Assembly: GCA_963781895.1 (NCBI GenBank)
Contig: CAWAIM010000054.1
Span: forward strand, 62,001-126,000
DNA length: 64,000 nucleotides
Direction of reading: 5' to 3'
DNA from: Roseiarcus sp963781895
GTDB taxonomy: Bacteria > Pseudomonadota > Alphaproteobacteria > Rhizobiales > Beijerinckiaceae
In this document: piece after piece, positions 16,111 through 25,304 of the stretch
How the letters are laid out: each line of letters starts with the position of its first letter
How positions within the stretch are numbered: the first letter of the stretch is position 1
Made by a program: the position numbers and the translations under genes
Notes under the pieces: model-generated
What the model saw: only the letters and a program-made list of their open reading frames with translations
Database searches by the model: none
Told to the model about the DNA's origin: nothing

Positions 16111-19100
16111 GCCGCCTCCCGCAGCAGCGACGCCAGAATTCCCGCGCTCGAATTGCGACGCGAGTCCCAGAAGCCGCGCCTTGCCGCTTCCTCGAATACG
16201 CCGGCCATGTGGCGCGCGGCCTGGCGATTGGCGCCGGCGAGAAACGCGCGCACGGTCTCATCGCCGAGCGTCGCGTCGAACATCAAATCGAATTGGGCGC
16301 TTCTCACCGCGTCGGTCAGCGCGGCGAAACAATAGAGATTGTCGAGCGATTGGGCGATTTCCGCCGCGCCCCGATGGCCATGGCGCATCTGACCGGCGAG
16401 CCAGCGCGGATTGGCGGCGCGTCCGCGCAAAGCGCGCGCGATCTCCTGCTCGAGCGGACGCACCTTGGCGACGCCGGGAACCGTGGTATCGAGATGGTAG
16501 AGCGCCGGATTGGCGCCTGCCTCGGCGGCGGCCGCGGCGAAACCGCCTTCATGCTCGGCGAACGCGTCGGCGTCGAGCGCGTCCTGCCCCGGCAAATCCT
16601 GGGTGTGAACAAAGACCTCGGCGCCGGCGACGCGGGCGCGAAACGCCGCCGCCGCCTGCCGCTCCCGCCCGTCTCCGTCATAGGCATGGCTGGTCGCGGC
16701 GAAATAGGCCTGCGCCAATTCCGCCCGCTCGACCCAGTCGCCCTCGGCGATGCGCCTTCCCAGACCGACGCCGTAGGCGCCGGGCGCCGCGCCGAACACC
16801 CGCGCGGCCGCCACGCCTTCCAGCCCCGCGAGCGGATTGTCGTCCGCGCGTTCCTCGAGCGCCGCGACAGCCTGAACTGCGGCGGCGAACAGCGCGATCT
16901 GGCTCGGAAAGACGTCACGAAACAGGCCGGAAATGCGCAACGTCACGTCCACGCGCGGCCGTCCCAACATCGCCAGCGGCAACACCTCGAAGCCGCTGAC
17001 GCGATTGGACGCGGCGTCCCATGTCGGCCGACACCCGAGCAGCGCCAGGGCTTGCGCGAGATCGTCGCCGCCGGTGCGCATCGTCGCCGAGCCCCAGACG
17101 TCGAGCACGATCCGCTTCGGCCATTCGCCGCGATCCTGCGCGTAGCGCGCCATGACTTCCTCGGCCGCGCGTCGTCCGATTTCCCAGGCGGTGCGGGTCG
17201 GGACGGAGCGCGGATCGATGGCGTAGAGATTGCGTCCGGTCGGCAGCACGTCGAGCCGGCCGCGCGCCGGCGCGCCCGCGGGGCCCGGCGTCACGAAGCG
17301 GCCGCCGAGCGCGCGCAGCAGCCCGAGCAACTCGGCCGCGCCGCAGGCGGCGATTCGTTCGGCCAGAATCTCGGCCGCATCGGCGTCGAGGTCGAGGCCT
17401 TCGGCGTAGCCAGCCGCGCTCTCCGGCGAGCGGCCGAACACGTGCAACCCGTCGCCGATCCGCATGTCCTTGAGCTCGCAGAGCCAGGCGTCGAGCGCGA
17501 CGAGCGCCTGTTCCGGCTGCTTGCCGTCAGCGGCGCATTCCTCCAGCAATCCCGTGGCCGCGCCGCGCTCGAGGATCAGGGCCGCGATCGCGCGCGCGCG
17601 GCGGGGATCGAGCGCCTGAGCCTGGGCAAATTCGTCGAACAGGCCTTCGAGCTCCAAAACCGCGCCATGCGAACCGGCGACGATCAACGGCGGCGTCAGA
17701 TGGCCGATCGTCACCGCGCCGATGCGCCGTTTGGCCTGCGCCGCCTCGCCGGGATTGTTGACGATGAACGGGTAGACGACCGGCGTCGGGCCGAGCACGA
17801 TTTCGGGCGCGCAAGTTTCCGACAGCGCCGCCGCCTTGCCCGGCAGCCACTCCAGCGTGCCATGCGCGCCAAGCTGCACGATGGCGTCGACGCGCTCCTT
17901 GCGCGTGAGCCAGAAATGGAACGCGACATAAGCGTGGCGCGGCGCCAGCGCCATATCGTGATAGTCGCCCTTGCGCTGGGCCGGATCGCCGCGGTCGGGC
18001 TGGACCGCGACGATCAGCTTGCCGAGCCGCGTAAAGCGGAACCGGAACGCGCCGTCGATCGCGCAAGGGTCGGCGGCGGCTTCGCCCCACGCCGATTGCA
18101 GCGATCGCCTGAAGTCCGGCGGCGCCGAGGCGAGTTCGCATTGGTATTCGGCGAGCGTCAGCGTCGTCTCGAGCGGCCCTTCGGACAGGGCCGCGATCAA
18201 TGAGGACGCATCGAGACCGAGCGGAACGTCGTATCCGGCCGCGCGGAGCGTTTCGGCGATCGCGACGGCGCTCGCGGGCGTGTCGAGACCGACGGCGTAG
18301 CCGGTGCGCCCGCCGCGCGCGGGATAGTCGGGCAACACGCAGGCGAGGCGCCTCTCGGCGGGAGCGCAGCGCTTGAGCCTGGTCCATGAGGCCGCGAGTT
18401 CCGCGACGAAGGCGACACGGTCAGCGAGCGGCTCGGTGAGCGATGGCGCTGAACTCGGTCAGCGGGTCGCGCGGGCTCGCGGCCTTGAAGGAAATGGCGC
18501 GGGTGAGGATGCGGCCGTCGATCTCCGGCAGGGCGACATGCATCGCGAGGTCCGCGGGCCCGAGCCCGCGCGGCGAGGCGCGCCAGGCGTCGAGCCCGAT
18601 GCCCGCCAGCACGACCTGCAACACCGGCGCGTCGATGACGTCGAGGGCGGTCGCTTCGCCGTCGTCGAGCCGGGCGGAAAAGGCGGTGGCGTTGAGGACG
18701 ACGTCGAAGGGTTGGCTCCGAATGAGCGCGCGCAGAGGCGCGAGCGCGGTCCCGTCCTTGAGGCTCGTCACATAGACGCCCGTCGTCGAGAAGCCCCTGG
18801 CGCCGAGCGATCGGGCAAGGGCCTCGATCGGCCGAAGATCGTTGGCGAGATAGATCGAGCGATAGAAGACGATCAGCGCGTGCGGCGCGCCCGGCGCCGA
18901 CTCGAAGCAGGCGCCGTCAAACCGGCCGAAAGCGCTGACCGGCGCGGGCTGCGGAACCTCCGTTTCGGCCCCGAGCTCACGGGCGAGAAAGGCAAGGCAC
19001 GCCGCCATGTTCTCAGGGCCGCCCTCGTCGAAATAGCGCCAGATCTGCTCGACCGCGCCTGGCGCGAGCGTCGAGGCCTCCTCGAGGCGCGGGTCCGAAC

Positions 19101-19455
19101 GCCGGTCTCCGGGCAGCAACGCCAGTTTGAGGCCGCGCCGGCGCGCCAGCGCCGCCAGTTCGTCGACCCCGTAGCGCCAATAGTCGGCGCCGCCGAGCAC
19201 GCGCGCGACGACAAACCGGGCTCGCGAGCACACCTTCTCCAGATAGAGATCGATCGAGAATGGATGGCGCAGCGAGGCGAGACTGGCGATCCTCAGCGTC
19301 GGCTTGGGCGAACGGACCAAATCATAGGCGCGAGCGAGCGCATTGAGGTCGCTGTCGGAAAACGACAGAAACACGACATCCGCCGCCGTCTGGCCGAGAT
19401 CGACGGCTTCGACGGTTTCGTCGAGCGACCGGACCTCGATGCGGGGGATGTGCAT
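16107..19455 (-). CDS. cobN: Cobaltochelatase subunit CobN, reading frame interrupted once
   Basis: Large subunit of the ATP-dependent aerobic cobaltochelatase CobNST, which inserts Co(II) into hydrogenobyrinate a,c-diamide. The N-terminal part (19455 down to about 18435) begins IEVRSLDETVEAVDLGQTAADVV; the rest contains LPDYPARGGRTGYAVGLDTP, QLGAHGTLEWLPGKAAALS and MRTGGDDLAQALALLG. The break at about 18434 (minus strand CACCGAGCCG) puts a TGA after HRAAR; restoring one CG gives a continuous protein of about 1,116 residues. CobS and CobT are not in the window. It lies in the operon between cobW and cobG. Confidence 0.9.
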
Positions 19456-19468
19456 GGCGGCGAACGCG

Positions 19469-20497
19469 TCAGAGGCCGAGAGCCGCGGCGACCGCCGCGC
19501 GGTCGACGCCTTTCTGGGCGATCACCACCAGACGGCCGTCGCGGGCCTCGCCAGGCGCCCACGGCCGCTCGAAGTCGCGTCGGAAGCGTCGTCCGACCCC
19601 CTGCACCAGCAGCCGCAGCGGCTTGCCGGCGACTTCGACGAAGCCCTTGATTCTTAAGATGTCATGCGCGCGCGTCGCCTCGCTCAAGCGATCGATCAGC
19701 GCGTCGGGGTCGTTGGTCGCCGGAATCGCGACGACAAAGGTCTCGAAATCGTCATGATCGTGCTCGCCTTCGGCATCGTGATGCGAAGGCCGCGCGGCAA
19801 GATCGTCCTCCGCCGCCGCCCTGACGCCGAGCAGGATATTGGCGTCGATCACGCCCTCATGGGTCGCGGCGATCTTCACCTCGCGCGGCAATGTCCGGGC
19901 GATCTCGGCGCGGAGGGCCTCCATCCGGCGCGGTTCGACAAGATCGGCCTTGTTGAGCACGACGAGATCCGCGCACAAAAGCTGGTCCTCGTAGACCTCC
20001 TCGAGCGGATTGTCGTGGTCGAGCGAGGGATCGGCGGCGCGCTGCTCGGCGACCCGCGCGGGATCGTCGGCGAAGCGTCCCTCGGCGACGGCGGCGGCGT
20101 CCACGACCGCGATGACGCCGTCGACCGTGAGCTTTGTCCGCAGATCCGGCCAGTCGAAGGCTTTGACGAGCGGCTTCGGCAACGCAAGACCCGAGGTTTC
20201 GATGACGATATGATCCGGCCTCGGCTCGCGCGCCAGCAACGCCGTGACCGCGGGCGCGAAATCATCGGCGACCGTACAGCAGATGCAGCCATTGGAAAGC
20301 TCGATGATCGCCTCGCGCGGGCAGGCCGCGTCGGCGCAGCCCCGCAACAGATCGCCGTCGACGCCGACGTCGCCGAATTCATTGATGATGAGCGCCAGCC
20401 GCCGGCCGCCCGCATTGGCGATGAGATGACGGATCAACGTCGTTTTGCCGGCGCCGAGAAAGCCGGTGACGATGGTGACGGGAGTCTTGGCGAGCAT
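19469..20497 (-). CDS. cobW: CobW, G3E-family GTPase / metal chaperone
   Basis: A 342-residue COG0523 G3E GTPase thought to deliver Co(II) to CobNST. The P-loop is GFLGAGKTT (12-20), followed by INEFGDVGVDGD, the metal-binding SNGCICCTV (CxCC at 71-74), VLNKADLV as the G4 motif, and a His/Asp-rich loop (HHDAEGEHDHDD, near 240). The position directly upstream of cobN supports the cobalt role over the zinc role of other COG0523 members. Ten bases separate it from the DUF1636 gene. Confidence 0.94.
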   Translation of the reverse strand: MLAKTPVTIVTGFLGAGKTTLIRHLIANAGGRRLALIINEFGDVGVDGDLLRGCADAACPREAIIELSNGCICCTVADDFAPAVTALLAREPRPDHIVIETSGLALPKPLVKAFDWPDLRTKLTVDGVIAVVDAAAVAEGRFADDPARVAEQRAADPSLDHDNPLEEVYEDQLLCADLVVLNKADLVEPRRMEALRAEIARTLPREVKIAATHEGVIDANILLGVRAAAEDDLAARPSHHDAEGEHDHDDFETFVVAIPATNDPDALIDRLSEATRAHDILRIKGFVEVAGKPLRLLVQGVGRRFRRDFERPWAPGEARDGRLVVIAQKGVDRAAVAAALGL

Positions 20498-20506
20498 GAA
20501 GCGAAC

Positions 20507-20896
20507 CTATTCGCGGAGCGGGGACTCGGGGAGCGCGAGCGGCGGGGTGCGCGATACGATTCCCTTGCGGAAGGGGAGCGGGCGTTCGCGCCAGGGAACG
20601 AGGCCGTCGGCGGTCGAGGCATAGCGGCGCGCCGCGGTCACGATGTCCTCGATATGCTGCATGCGGTCGAGATCGCCGACCACGTACGACCATTTGCCGC
20701 GCCCGGCCAGCGCCACCGTGCACGGCCGTTTGCAGACCGCGAGGCATTCGACCGAGCGCAGAGCGATCTCGGGATCATCGGCGAGACGAGACTTGAGCGC
20801 GCCGAACAGCGACGCCCCGACCGGCTCCTGCGCCGATTTGCAGGTGACGCAGACGAGGAGGGTCGCGACGGCCGATGAGTCGGTGATCGATGTCAT
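20507..20896 (-). CDS. DUF1636 small cysteine-rich (thioredoxin-like ferredoxin-type) protein
   Basis: A 129-residue protein often found in B12 and cobalt gene clusters. VCVTCKS (Cys16, Cys19) and CLAVCKRPC (Cys51, 55, 59) give a metal- or 2Fe-2S-binding pattern in a thioredoxin-like fold. The precise role is unknown. It is the first gene behind the cobalamin riboswitch, about 100 bp downstream of it, so it is under direct B12 control with cobW-cobN and the rest of the operon. Confidence 0.85.
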   Translation of the reverse strand: MTSITDSSAVATLLVCVTCKSAQEPVGASLFGALKSRLADDPEIALRSVECLAVCKRPCTVALAGRGKWSYVVGDLDRMQHIEDIVTAARRYASTADGLVPWRERPLPFRKGIVSRTPPLALPESPLRE

Positions 20897-20994
20897 GCGG
20901 CGCCAATCAATCGGCGCGCATGACGACGGTTCGAACGGGCAATGGATGTGCGGTCACACGCGCTCCTCGGCCGCCCCTCCGGCGGCCCTGGGGA

Positions 20995-21190
20995 TCAATT
21001 CGGCGCACGGCAGGTCTCCTGGCTCGCGGCGTTTCGCCGACGCCGCCTTCCCGGACCATGTAAGTCCAGTGGCGAAAAGCGTCGGCACGCCGCTCACAGT
21101 CGCGGGGGCGGCCGCGGATCGGCGAACAGCCTACCGCGTTCCCTTTTCACCCTCATGGAAAGCGAGGGACCGTGCGAGGTTTATGTTCCA
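20995..21190 (-). promoter_or_regulatory. Cobalamin (AdoCbl) riboswitch
   Basis: On the minus strand the canonical parts appear in order: GGTCCC...TGGAAAGCGAGGG, the block GGGTGAAAAGGGAA, GCGGCCGCCCCCGCGACTG, GCCACTGGAC, GGGAAGGCGGCG and the B12 box AGCCAGGAGACCTGCC (ending near 21008). It precedes DUF1636-cobW-cobN-cobGHIJ, so high cobalamin should switch this operon off. Whether control is by translation or termination cannot be read directly; no T-run terminator is seen before 20896. Confidence 0.96.
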
Positions 21191-21224
21191 GCTTCGCCAG
21201 GGGTTGTCAAACTCGGTTCGCAGA

Positions 21225-21272
21225 ATTGCATTTCGATTTCTCTATATTGACGTGGTGAAAGCGAAATGCAAT
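21225..21272 (+). promoter_or_regulatory. Inverted-repeat operator candidate of the toxin-antitoxin pair
   Basis: ATTGCATTTCG (21225-21235) and its exact complement CGAAATGCAAT (21262-21272) form an 11-bp perfect inverted repeat with a 26-bp spacer. The spacer holds TATATT (21243-21248), a good -10 candidate for the antitoxin gene at 21312. Operators flanking the -10 are common for autorepressed Xre antitoxins. The region is also the upstream side of the divergent riboswitch transcript. Confidence 0.5.
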
Positions 21273-21311
21273 CATATTGGCTCAGGGAAATTAGGAGGGG
21301 CAGGCGTTAAA

Positions 21312-21650
21312 ATGACCACCGCGGTCAGCAGAATCTTGGATTATCTAAAGGACGACGGAGGCCTGCAGGGCAAGGACATCGCCAACATCGTCGCCGTGTC
21401 GCCCGCGACCGTCTCGCGCTGGTCGAGCGGCAAGGCGACGCCCGACCTCAAGACGCAGACGGTCATCGCGGAATTGCGGTATGTCGTGGACCGGCTCGCC
21501 GATTTCTACACGCCCGAGGAAACCCGGCTCTGGCTCCATGCCCGCCATCCGATGCTCGACAACGCGCGCGCGATCGATCTGATCAACAGCGGCCGCACCG
21601 AGCAGGTTCTGGCTGTCATCGAGGCGCTCGATTCCGGGGCCTACACCTAA
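21312..21650 (+). CDS. Xre/MbcA/ParS-type antitoxin
   Basis: A 112-residue protein with an N-terminal helix-turn-helix (GKDIANIVAVSPATVSRWSSG, about 20-40) and a C-terminal toxin-binding region reading YTPEETRLWLHARHPMLDN and LINSGRTEQVLAVIEAL, as in MbcA/ParS/Xre (DUF2384-type) antitoxins of RES toxins. A strong AGGAGG (21294-21299) precedes ATG 21312. The toxin follows without a gap. It probably represses its own promoter through the inverted repeat just upstream. Confidence 0.85.
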   Translation: MTTAVSRILDYLKDDGGLQGKDIANIVAVSPATVSRWSSGKATPDLKTQTVIAELRYVVDRLADFYTPEETRLWLHARHPMLDNARAIDLINSGRTEQVLAVIEALDSGAYT

Positions 21651-22208
21651 GTGTCCAAGTCGCCGCGTCGGGCCCGCGATCTGCAACTGCTGGACGCCGT
21701 CGACGCGTTCCGGCGGGAGCCCTTGGACGCCGAGGTCTGGCGCGTCGTCCGGGACGGTCGCGATCCGGTTCTCGGCAGCCCGTCGCTGAGCCGTTGGTGC
21801 AACGGGACATTTGATGTTGTGTACACGTCTCTTGACCGCGACGGCGCTGTCGCCGAAATCTACTCGCTGCTGTCACTGCAACCCGTCTTTCCCTCCAAGA
21901 TGCGCTGGTTCGCGCACAAACTGAAGGTTAAATGCGCGGGGACGCTAAGACTGGCGGACTTGCCGATGCTCGCGCGGCTCGGCGTCGACACGGACCGTTA
22001 CACGGATCGCGACTATTCGCGCACCCAGCCGATTGCCGACGCCGCCTATTTTCTCGGTTTCGACGGATTGATTGCGCCGAACGCCCGTTGGCGCTGCCTC
22101 AACCTTGTCCTGTTCACTGACCGCATCGCTCCGGAGCGCATCGCGCCCGTGAGCCGCGACGAGCAGCCGATCGTCTGGGGTCGGCGGCGCAACCTGACGC
22201 GCCGTTGA
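21651..22208 (+). CDS. RES-domain toxin (NAD+ phosphorylase family)
   Basis: A 185-residue RES protein; family members degrade NAD+ and halt growth unless bound by their Xre partner. The Arg of EVWRVVRDG, the block YTSLDRDGAVAEIYSLL with the conserved Glu, and the C-terminal GFDGLIAPNARWRCLNLVLF define the domain. Where many members read PSAR, this copy reads PNAR, so the Ser that gives the family its S may be replaced. GTG 21651 follows the antitoxin TAA directly. A stretch of 81 bases separates it from cobO on the same strand. Confidence 0.82.
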   Translation: MSKSPRRARDLQLLDAVDAFRREPLDAEVWRVVRDGRDPVLGSPSLSRWCNGTFDVVYTSLDRDGAVAEIYSLLSLQPVFPSKMRWFAHKLKVKCAGTLRLADLPMLARLGVDTDRYTDRDYSRTQPIADAAYFLGFDGLIAPNARWRCLNLVLFTDRIAPERIAPVSRDEQPIVWGRRRNLTRR

Positions 22209-22289
22209 TCCGAGGAAATCGTTGCGCGCCCCTCCTTTGGACGGACTTTGTGAAACCTGCTAGCCATCGACCCCTTCGCGAGGACGGAT

Positions 22290-22895
22290 ATGGACGAGGC
22301 CGCCGACCGGCACAAAGCCAAGATGATCAAGCGCAAGGCCGTGCAGGACGCCGAGGTCGCCGGCAAGCCGATCGCCGAGAAGGGGCTGCTGATCGTCCAT
22401 ACCGGTTCCGGAAAAGGCAAGTCGACCGCGGCTTTCGGGCTCGCCCTGCGCGCGCTCGGGCGAGGGTTTCGCATCGGGGTGGTGCAGTTCGTCAAGGGCG
22501 CCTGGACGACGGGCGAGCGGACCGCGATCGAGCGTTTCGCAACCCAGGTCGAGTGGCGCACGATGGGCGAGGGCTTCACATGGGAGACCCAGGACCGCGC
22601 CCGCGACGTCGCGGCGGCGGAGGCGGCGTGGGTCGAGGCCGAGCGCATGATGGCCGATCCGTCGATCCGCCTGCTGGTGCTCGACGAACTCAACATCGCC
22701 TTGCGCTACGATTATCTCCCGCTCGGGGCGGTGGTCGAGGCGCTCAGCGCGCGCCGCCCCGACCTGCATGTCGTCGTGACTGGGCGCAACGCCAAGCCGG
22801 AACTGATCGCCGCGGCCGACTGCGTCACCGAATTCACGCTGGTCAAGCATCATTTCGCGGCGGGCGTACGCGCTCAGGCAGGCGTCGAGTTTTGA
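22290..22895 (+). CDS. cobO: Corrinoid adenosyltransferase (CobO/CobA type)
   Basis: Transfers the 5'-deoxyadenosyl group from ATP to Co(I) of cob(I)yrinate a,c-diamide. The 201-residue protein has the P-loop HTGSGKGKSTAAFG (37-50), VVQFVKGAWTTGER, LDELNIALRYDYL and VVVTGRNAKPEL, typical of the CobA/CobO family rather than PduO. GAGGACGGAT precedes ATG 22290. Its TGA overlaps the TTG start of cobQ. Confidence 0.95.
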   Translation: MDEAADRHKAKMIKRKAVQDAEVAGKPIAEKGLLIVHTGSGKGKSTAAFGLALRALGRGFRIGVVQFVKGAWTTGERTAIERFATQVEWRTMGEGFTWETQDRARDVAAAEAAWVEAERMMADPSIRLLVLDELNIALRYDYLPLGAVVEALSARRPDLHVVVTGRNAKPELIAAADCVTEFTLVKHHFAAGVRAQAGVEF

Positions 22896-24346
22896 CCGCC
22901 CGCGCGCTGATGTTTCAGGGAACGGGATCGGATGTCGGCAAATCGCTGATCGTCGCCGGACTGTGCCGCGCCTATACGCGGCGCGGGCTCCGCGTGCGTC
23001 CGTTCAAGCCGCAAAACATGTCGAACAACGCCGCGGTGACCGAAGATGGCGGCGAGATCGGCCGCGCGCAGGCGCTGCAGGCGCGAGCCTGCGGCGTCGC
23101 TCCGAGCGTTCACATGAATCCGGTGCTGTTGAAGCCGCAGAGCGATATCGGCTCGCAGGTTGTCGTTCAGGGTCGGGTGATCGGGAATGCCAAGGCGCGC
23201 GAATATCAGACGCTCAAGCCCGAGCTGCTCGGCGCTGTGCTCGACTCTTACGCCCGCTCCAGGGCTGAAGCCGACCTCGTCGTGATCGAGGGCGCGGGCA
23301 GCGCGGCGGAGATCAACCTGCGCCGGGGCGATATCGCCAACATGGGCTTCGCCCGCGCCGTCGAATGCCCGGTCGTGCTGATCGGCGACATCGACCGAGG
23401 GGGCATATTCGCCCAGATTATCGGGACCAAGGCGGCGCTCGCGGCCGAAGACGCGGCGATGATTGGCGGCTTCATCGTCAACAAGTTCCGGGGCGACGCC
23501 AGCCTGTTCGCGGACGGCGTCGCGATGATCGCCGAGCGCACCGGCTGGCGCGCCTTTGGCCTCGCGCCTTTTTTCCCCGCGGCCCGGCGTCTGCCGGCGG
23601 AAGACGCGTTCGGACTTGGCGATCGGGAAGCGCGCGCGGACGGCGCGGCGACGATCGCCGTGCCGATGCTCGCGCGCATCGCCAATTTCGATGATTTCGA
23701 TCCATTCCGCCTCGAGCCTGACGTGCGGCTCGTGTTCGTGCGCGCCGGCGAGCCCTTGCCCGTCGCCGATCTCGTGATCCTGCCGGGAAGCAAGGCGACG
23801 ATCGCGGATCTCGGCTTCTTTCGCCAGCAGGGCTGGCACATCGACCTCCACGCCCATGTGCGGCGCGGCGGTCAGGTGATGGGCGTTTGCGGCGGCTATC
23901 AGATGCTGGGGAAGAGCGTCGCCGACCCAAACGGCATGGAGGGGCCGGCGGGCGCGGTCGAGGGCCTGGGGCTGCTCGACGTCGAGACCGTGCTGACGGG
24001 CGAGAAGGCGCTTCGACGGGTCGAAGGAGAGTCGCTCGTCAATCGGGCGCCGTTTCACGGCTATGAGATGCATCTCGGGCAGACCAGCGGCCCCGACTGC
24101 GCCCGGCCGCTGCTGCGCTTCGCCGACGGCCGCCTCGACGGCGCGACGTCCGCGAACGGGCGCGTCGCCGGCGCCTATGTGCATGGGCTGTTCGCCGACG
24201 ACCGCCAGCGCGCGGCGTGTCTGGCCGCGCTTGGCGCCCGGTCGACGCTGGACTACGAAGCGACGGTTGAACGCACGCTCGACGAACTGGCCGAGCATTG
24301 CGCCGCGCATCTCGATCTCGACGCGATGCTCAGGCTTGCGCGATGA
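22892..24346 (+). CDS. cobQ: Cobyric acid synthase (glutamine-hydrolysing)
   Basis: Amidates the b, d, e and g side chains of adenosylcobyrinate a,c-diamide. The 484-residue protein opens with LMFQGTGSDVGKSLIVAGLCR (P-loop), then FKPQNMSNNAAVT, MNPVLLKPQSDIGSQVVVQG, and a C-terminal triad GATase with the nucleophile in VMGVCGGYQMLGKS and the His in YVHGLF. TTG 22892 is coupled to the cobO stop; ATG 22910 is an alternative that would remove six residues. Its 3' end overlaps convergent cobD/cbiB by 17 bp. Confidence 0.95.
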   Translation: MTARALMFQGTGSDVGKSLIVAGLCRAYTRRGLRVRPFKPQNMSNNAAVTEDGGEIGRAQALQARACGVAPSVHMNPVLLKPQSDIGSQVVVQGRVIGNAKAREYQTLKPELLGAVLDSYARSRAEADLVVIEGAGSAAEINLRRGDIANMGFARAVECPVVLIGDIDRGGIFAQIIGTKAALAAEDAAMIGGFIVNKFRGDASLFADGVAMIAERTGWRAFGLAPFFPAARRLPAEDAFGLGDREARADGAATIAVPMLARIANFDDFDPFRLEPDVRLVFVRAGEPLPVADLVILPGSKATIADLGFFRQQGWHIDLHAHVRRGGQVMGVCGGYQMLGKSVADPNGMEGPAGAVEGLGLLDVETVLTGEKALRRVEGESLVNRAPFHGYEMHLGQTSGPDCARPLLRFADGRLDGATSANGRVAGAYVHGLFADDRQRAACLAALGARSTLDYEATVERTLDELAEHCAAHLDLDAMLRLAR

Positions 24347-25304
24347 ACGCCGCGCCCGCCAGCGCGAGGGCCTGAACGAGGCAGGCGAGGCGATAGAGCC
24401 TCAAGGCCCGGCGGATATCGGCCGCGTCCGCCTCCCGCCGCCCGCGCCCCATGAAGGCGTCCTCGACCAGCGTTTCGCCATAGATCCGAGGTCCTGCCAG
24501 CTTGAGGCCCAGAGCGCCGGCCATCGCGGCTTCCGGCCAGCCGGCGTTGGGCGAGCGATGTTTGGAGGCGTCGCGCAGAACGGCGCGCACGGCCTCGCGC
24601 CCCGAGGCGCCTGGCGTCAGCGCGGCGGCGATCGCGATCCACAGGGCGGCGAGCCGCGAAGCGGGCAGATTGACCAGATCGTCGAGCCGCGCCGCCGCCC
24701 AGCCGAACGCGGCGTAGCGGTCGTTCCGGTGGCCGATCATGCTGTCGGCGGTGTTGATCGCCTTATAGAGCACGCCTCCGGTCAATCCGCCGAGCGCGAT
24801 CCAAAGAATCGGCGCAACGGCCCCGTCGGAGAAATTCTCGGCCAGGCTCTCGATCGCCGCGCGCGCGACGCCGGGTCCGTCCAGCGCCAGCGGATTGCGT
24901 CCGACGATCATCGCGACCGCGCTCCGCCCCTCGTCGAGGCCTTTGTCCAGCCCCTCCGCGACCGCGCGCACATGACTGTCGAGGCTGCGCTGGGCGGGCA
25001 GGCTCGCGGCAAGAAGCGCGAGCATGGCGAAGCCGAACGCGCCAAGCGGCGCGAACGCGCGCGTCGCCGCCGCCGCGACCAGCGCCGCCGGCGCCAGATA
25101 AACGACAAGCGTGACCGCGCCCAGCGCCCGGCGCGCGACGAAACTCGCGTCCCGCCGATTGAGCCTCGCCTCCAGCCACGCCAGCCACGCGCCCATCCAG
25201 GTGACGGGATGGCCAAGCGCGCGGTAGACAGGCGACGGATAGCCGATCAGGGCCTCGACGCCAGCAGCGGCGAGCGCGAGCGGCAGCGAATGCGAAAGCG
25301 ACAT
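24330..25304 (-). CDS. cobD: Adenosylcobinamide-phosphate synthase (CbiB/CobD)
   Basis: An inner-membrane enzyme that joins adenosylcobyric acid to (R)-1-amino-2-propanol O-phosphate. The 324-residue protein has four to five membrane segments and the signatures GYPSPVYRALGHPVTWMGAW at the N-terminus, SLAENFSDGAVAPI, INTADSMIGHRNDRYAAFGW and SPNAGWPEAAMAGALG. Its ATG and that of divergent cobC share the palindrome CATG (25302-25305), so the promoters of both must lie inside the opposite gene, or they depend on distant transcription. Confidence 0.94.
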   Translation of the reverse strand: MSLSHSLPLALAAAGVEALIGYPSPVYRALGHPVTWMGAWLAWLEARLNRRDASFVARRALGAVTLVVYLAPAALVAAAATRAFAPLGAFGFAMLALLAASLPAQRSLDSHVRAVAEGLDKGLDEGRSAVAMIVGRNPLALDGPGVARAAIESLAENFSDGAVAPILWIALGGLTGGVLYKAINTADSMIGHRNDRYAAFGWAAARLDDLVNLPASRLAALWIAIAAALTPGASGREAVRAVLRDASKHRSPNAGWPEAAMAGALGLKLAGPRIYGETLVEDAFMGRGRREADAADIRRALRLYRLACLVQALALAGAAFIAQA

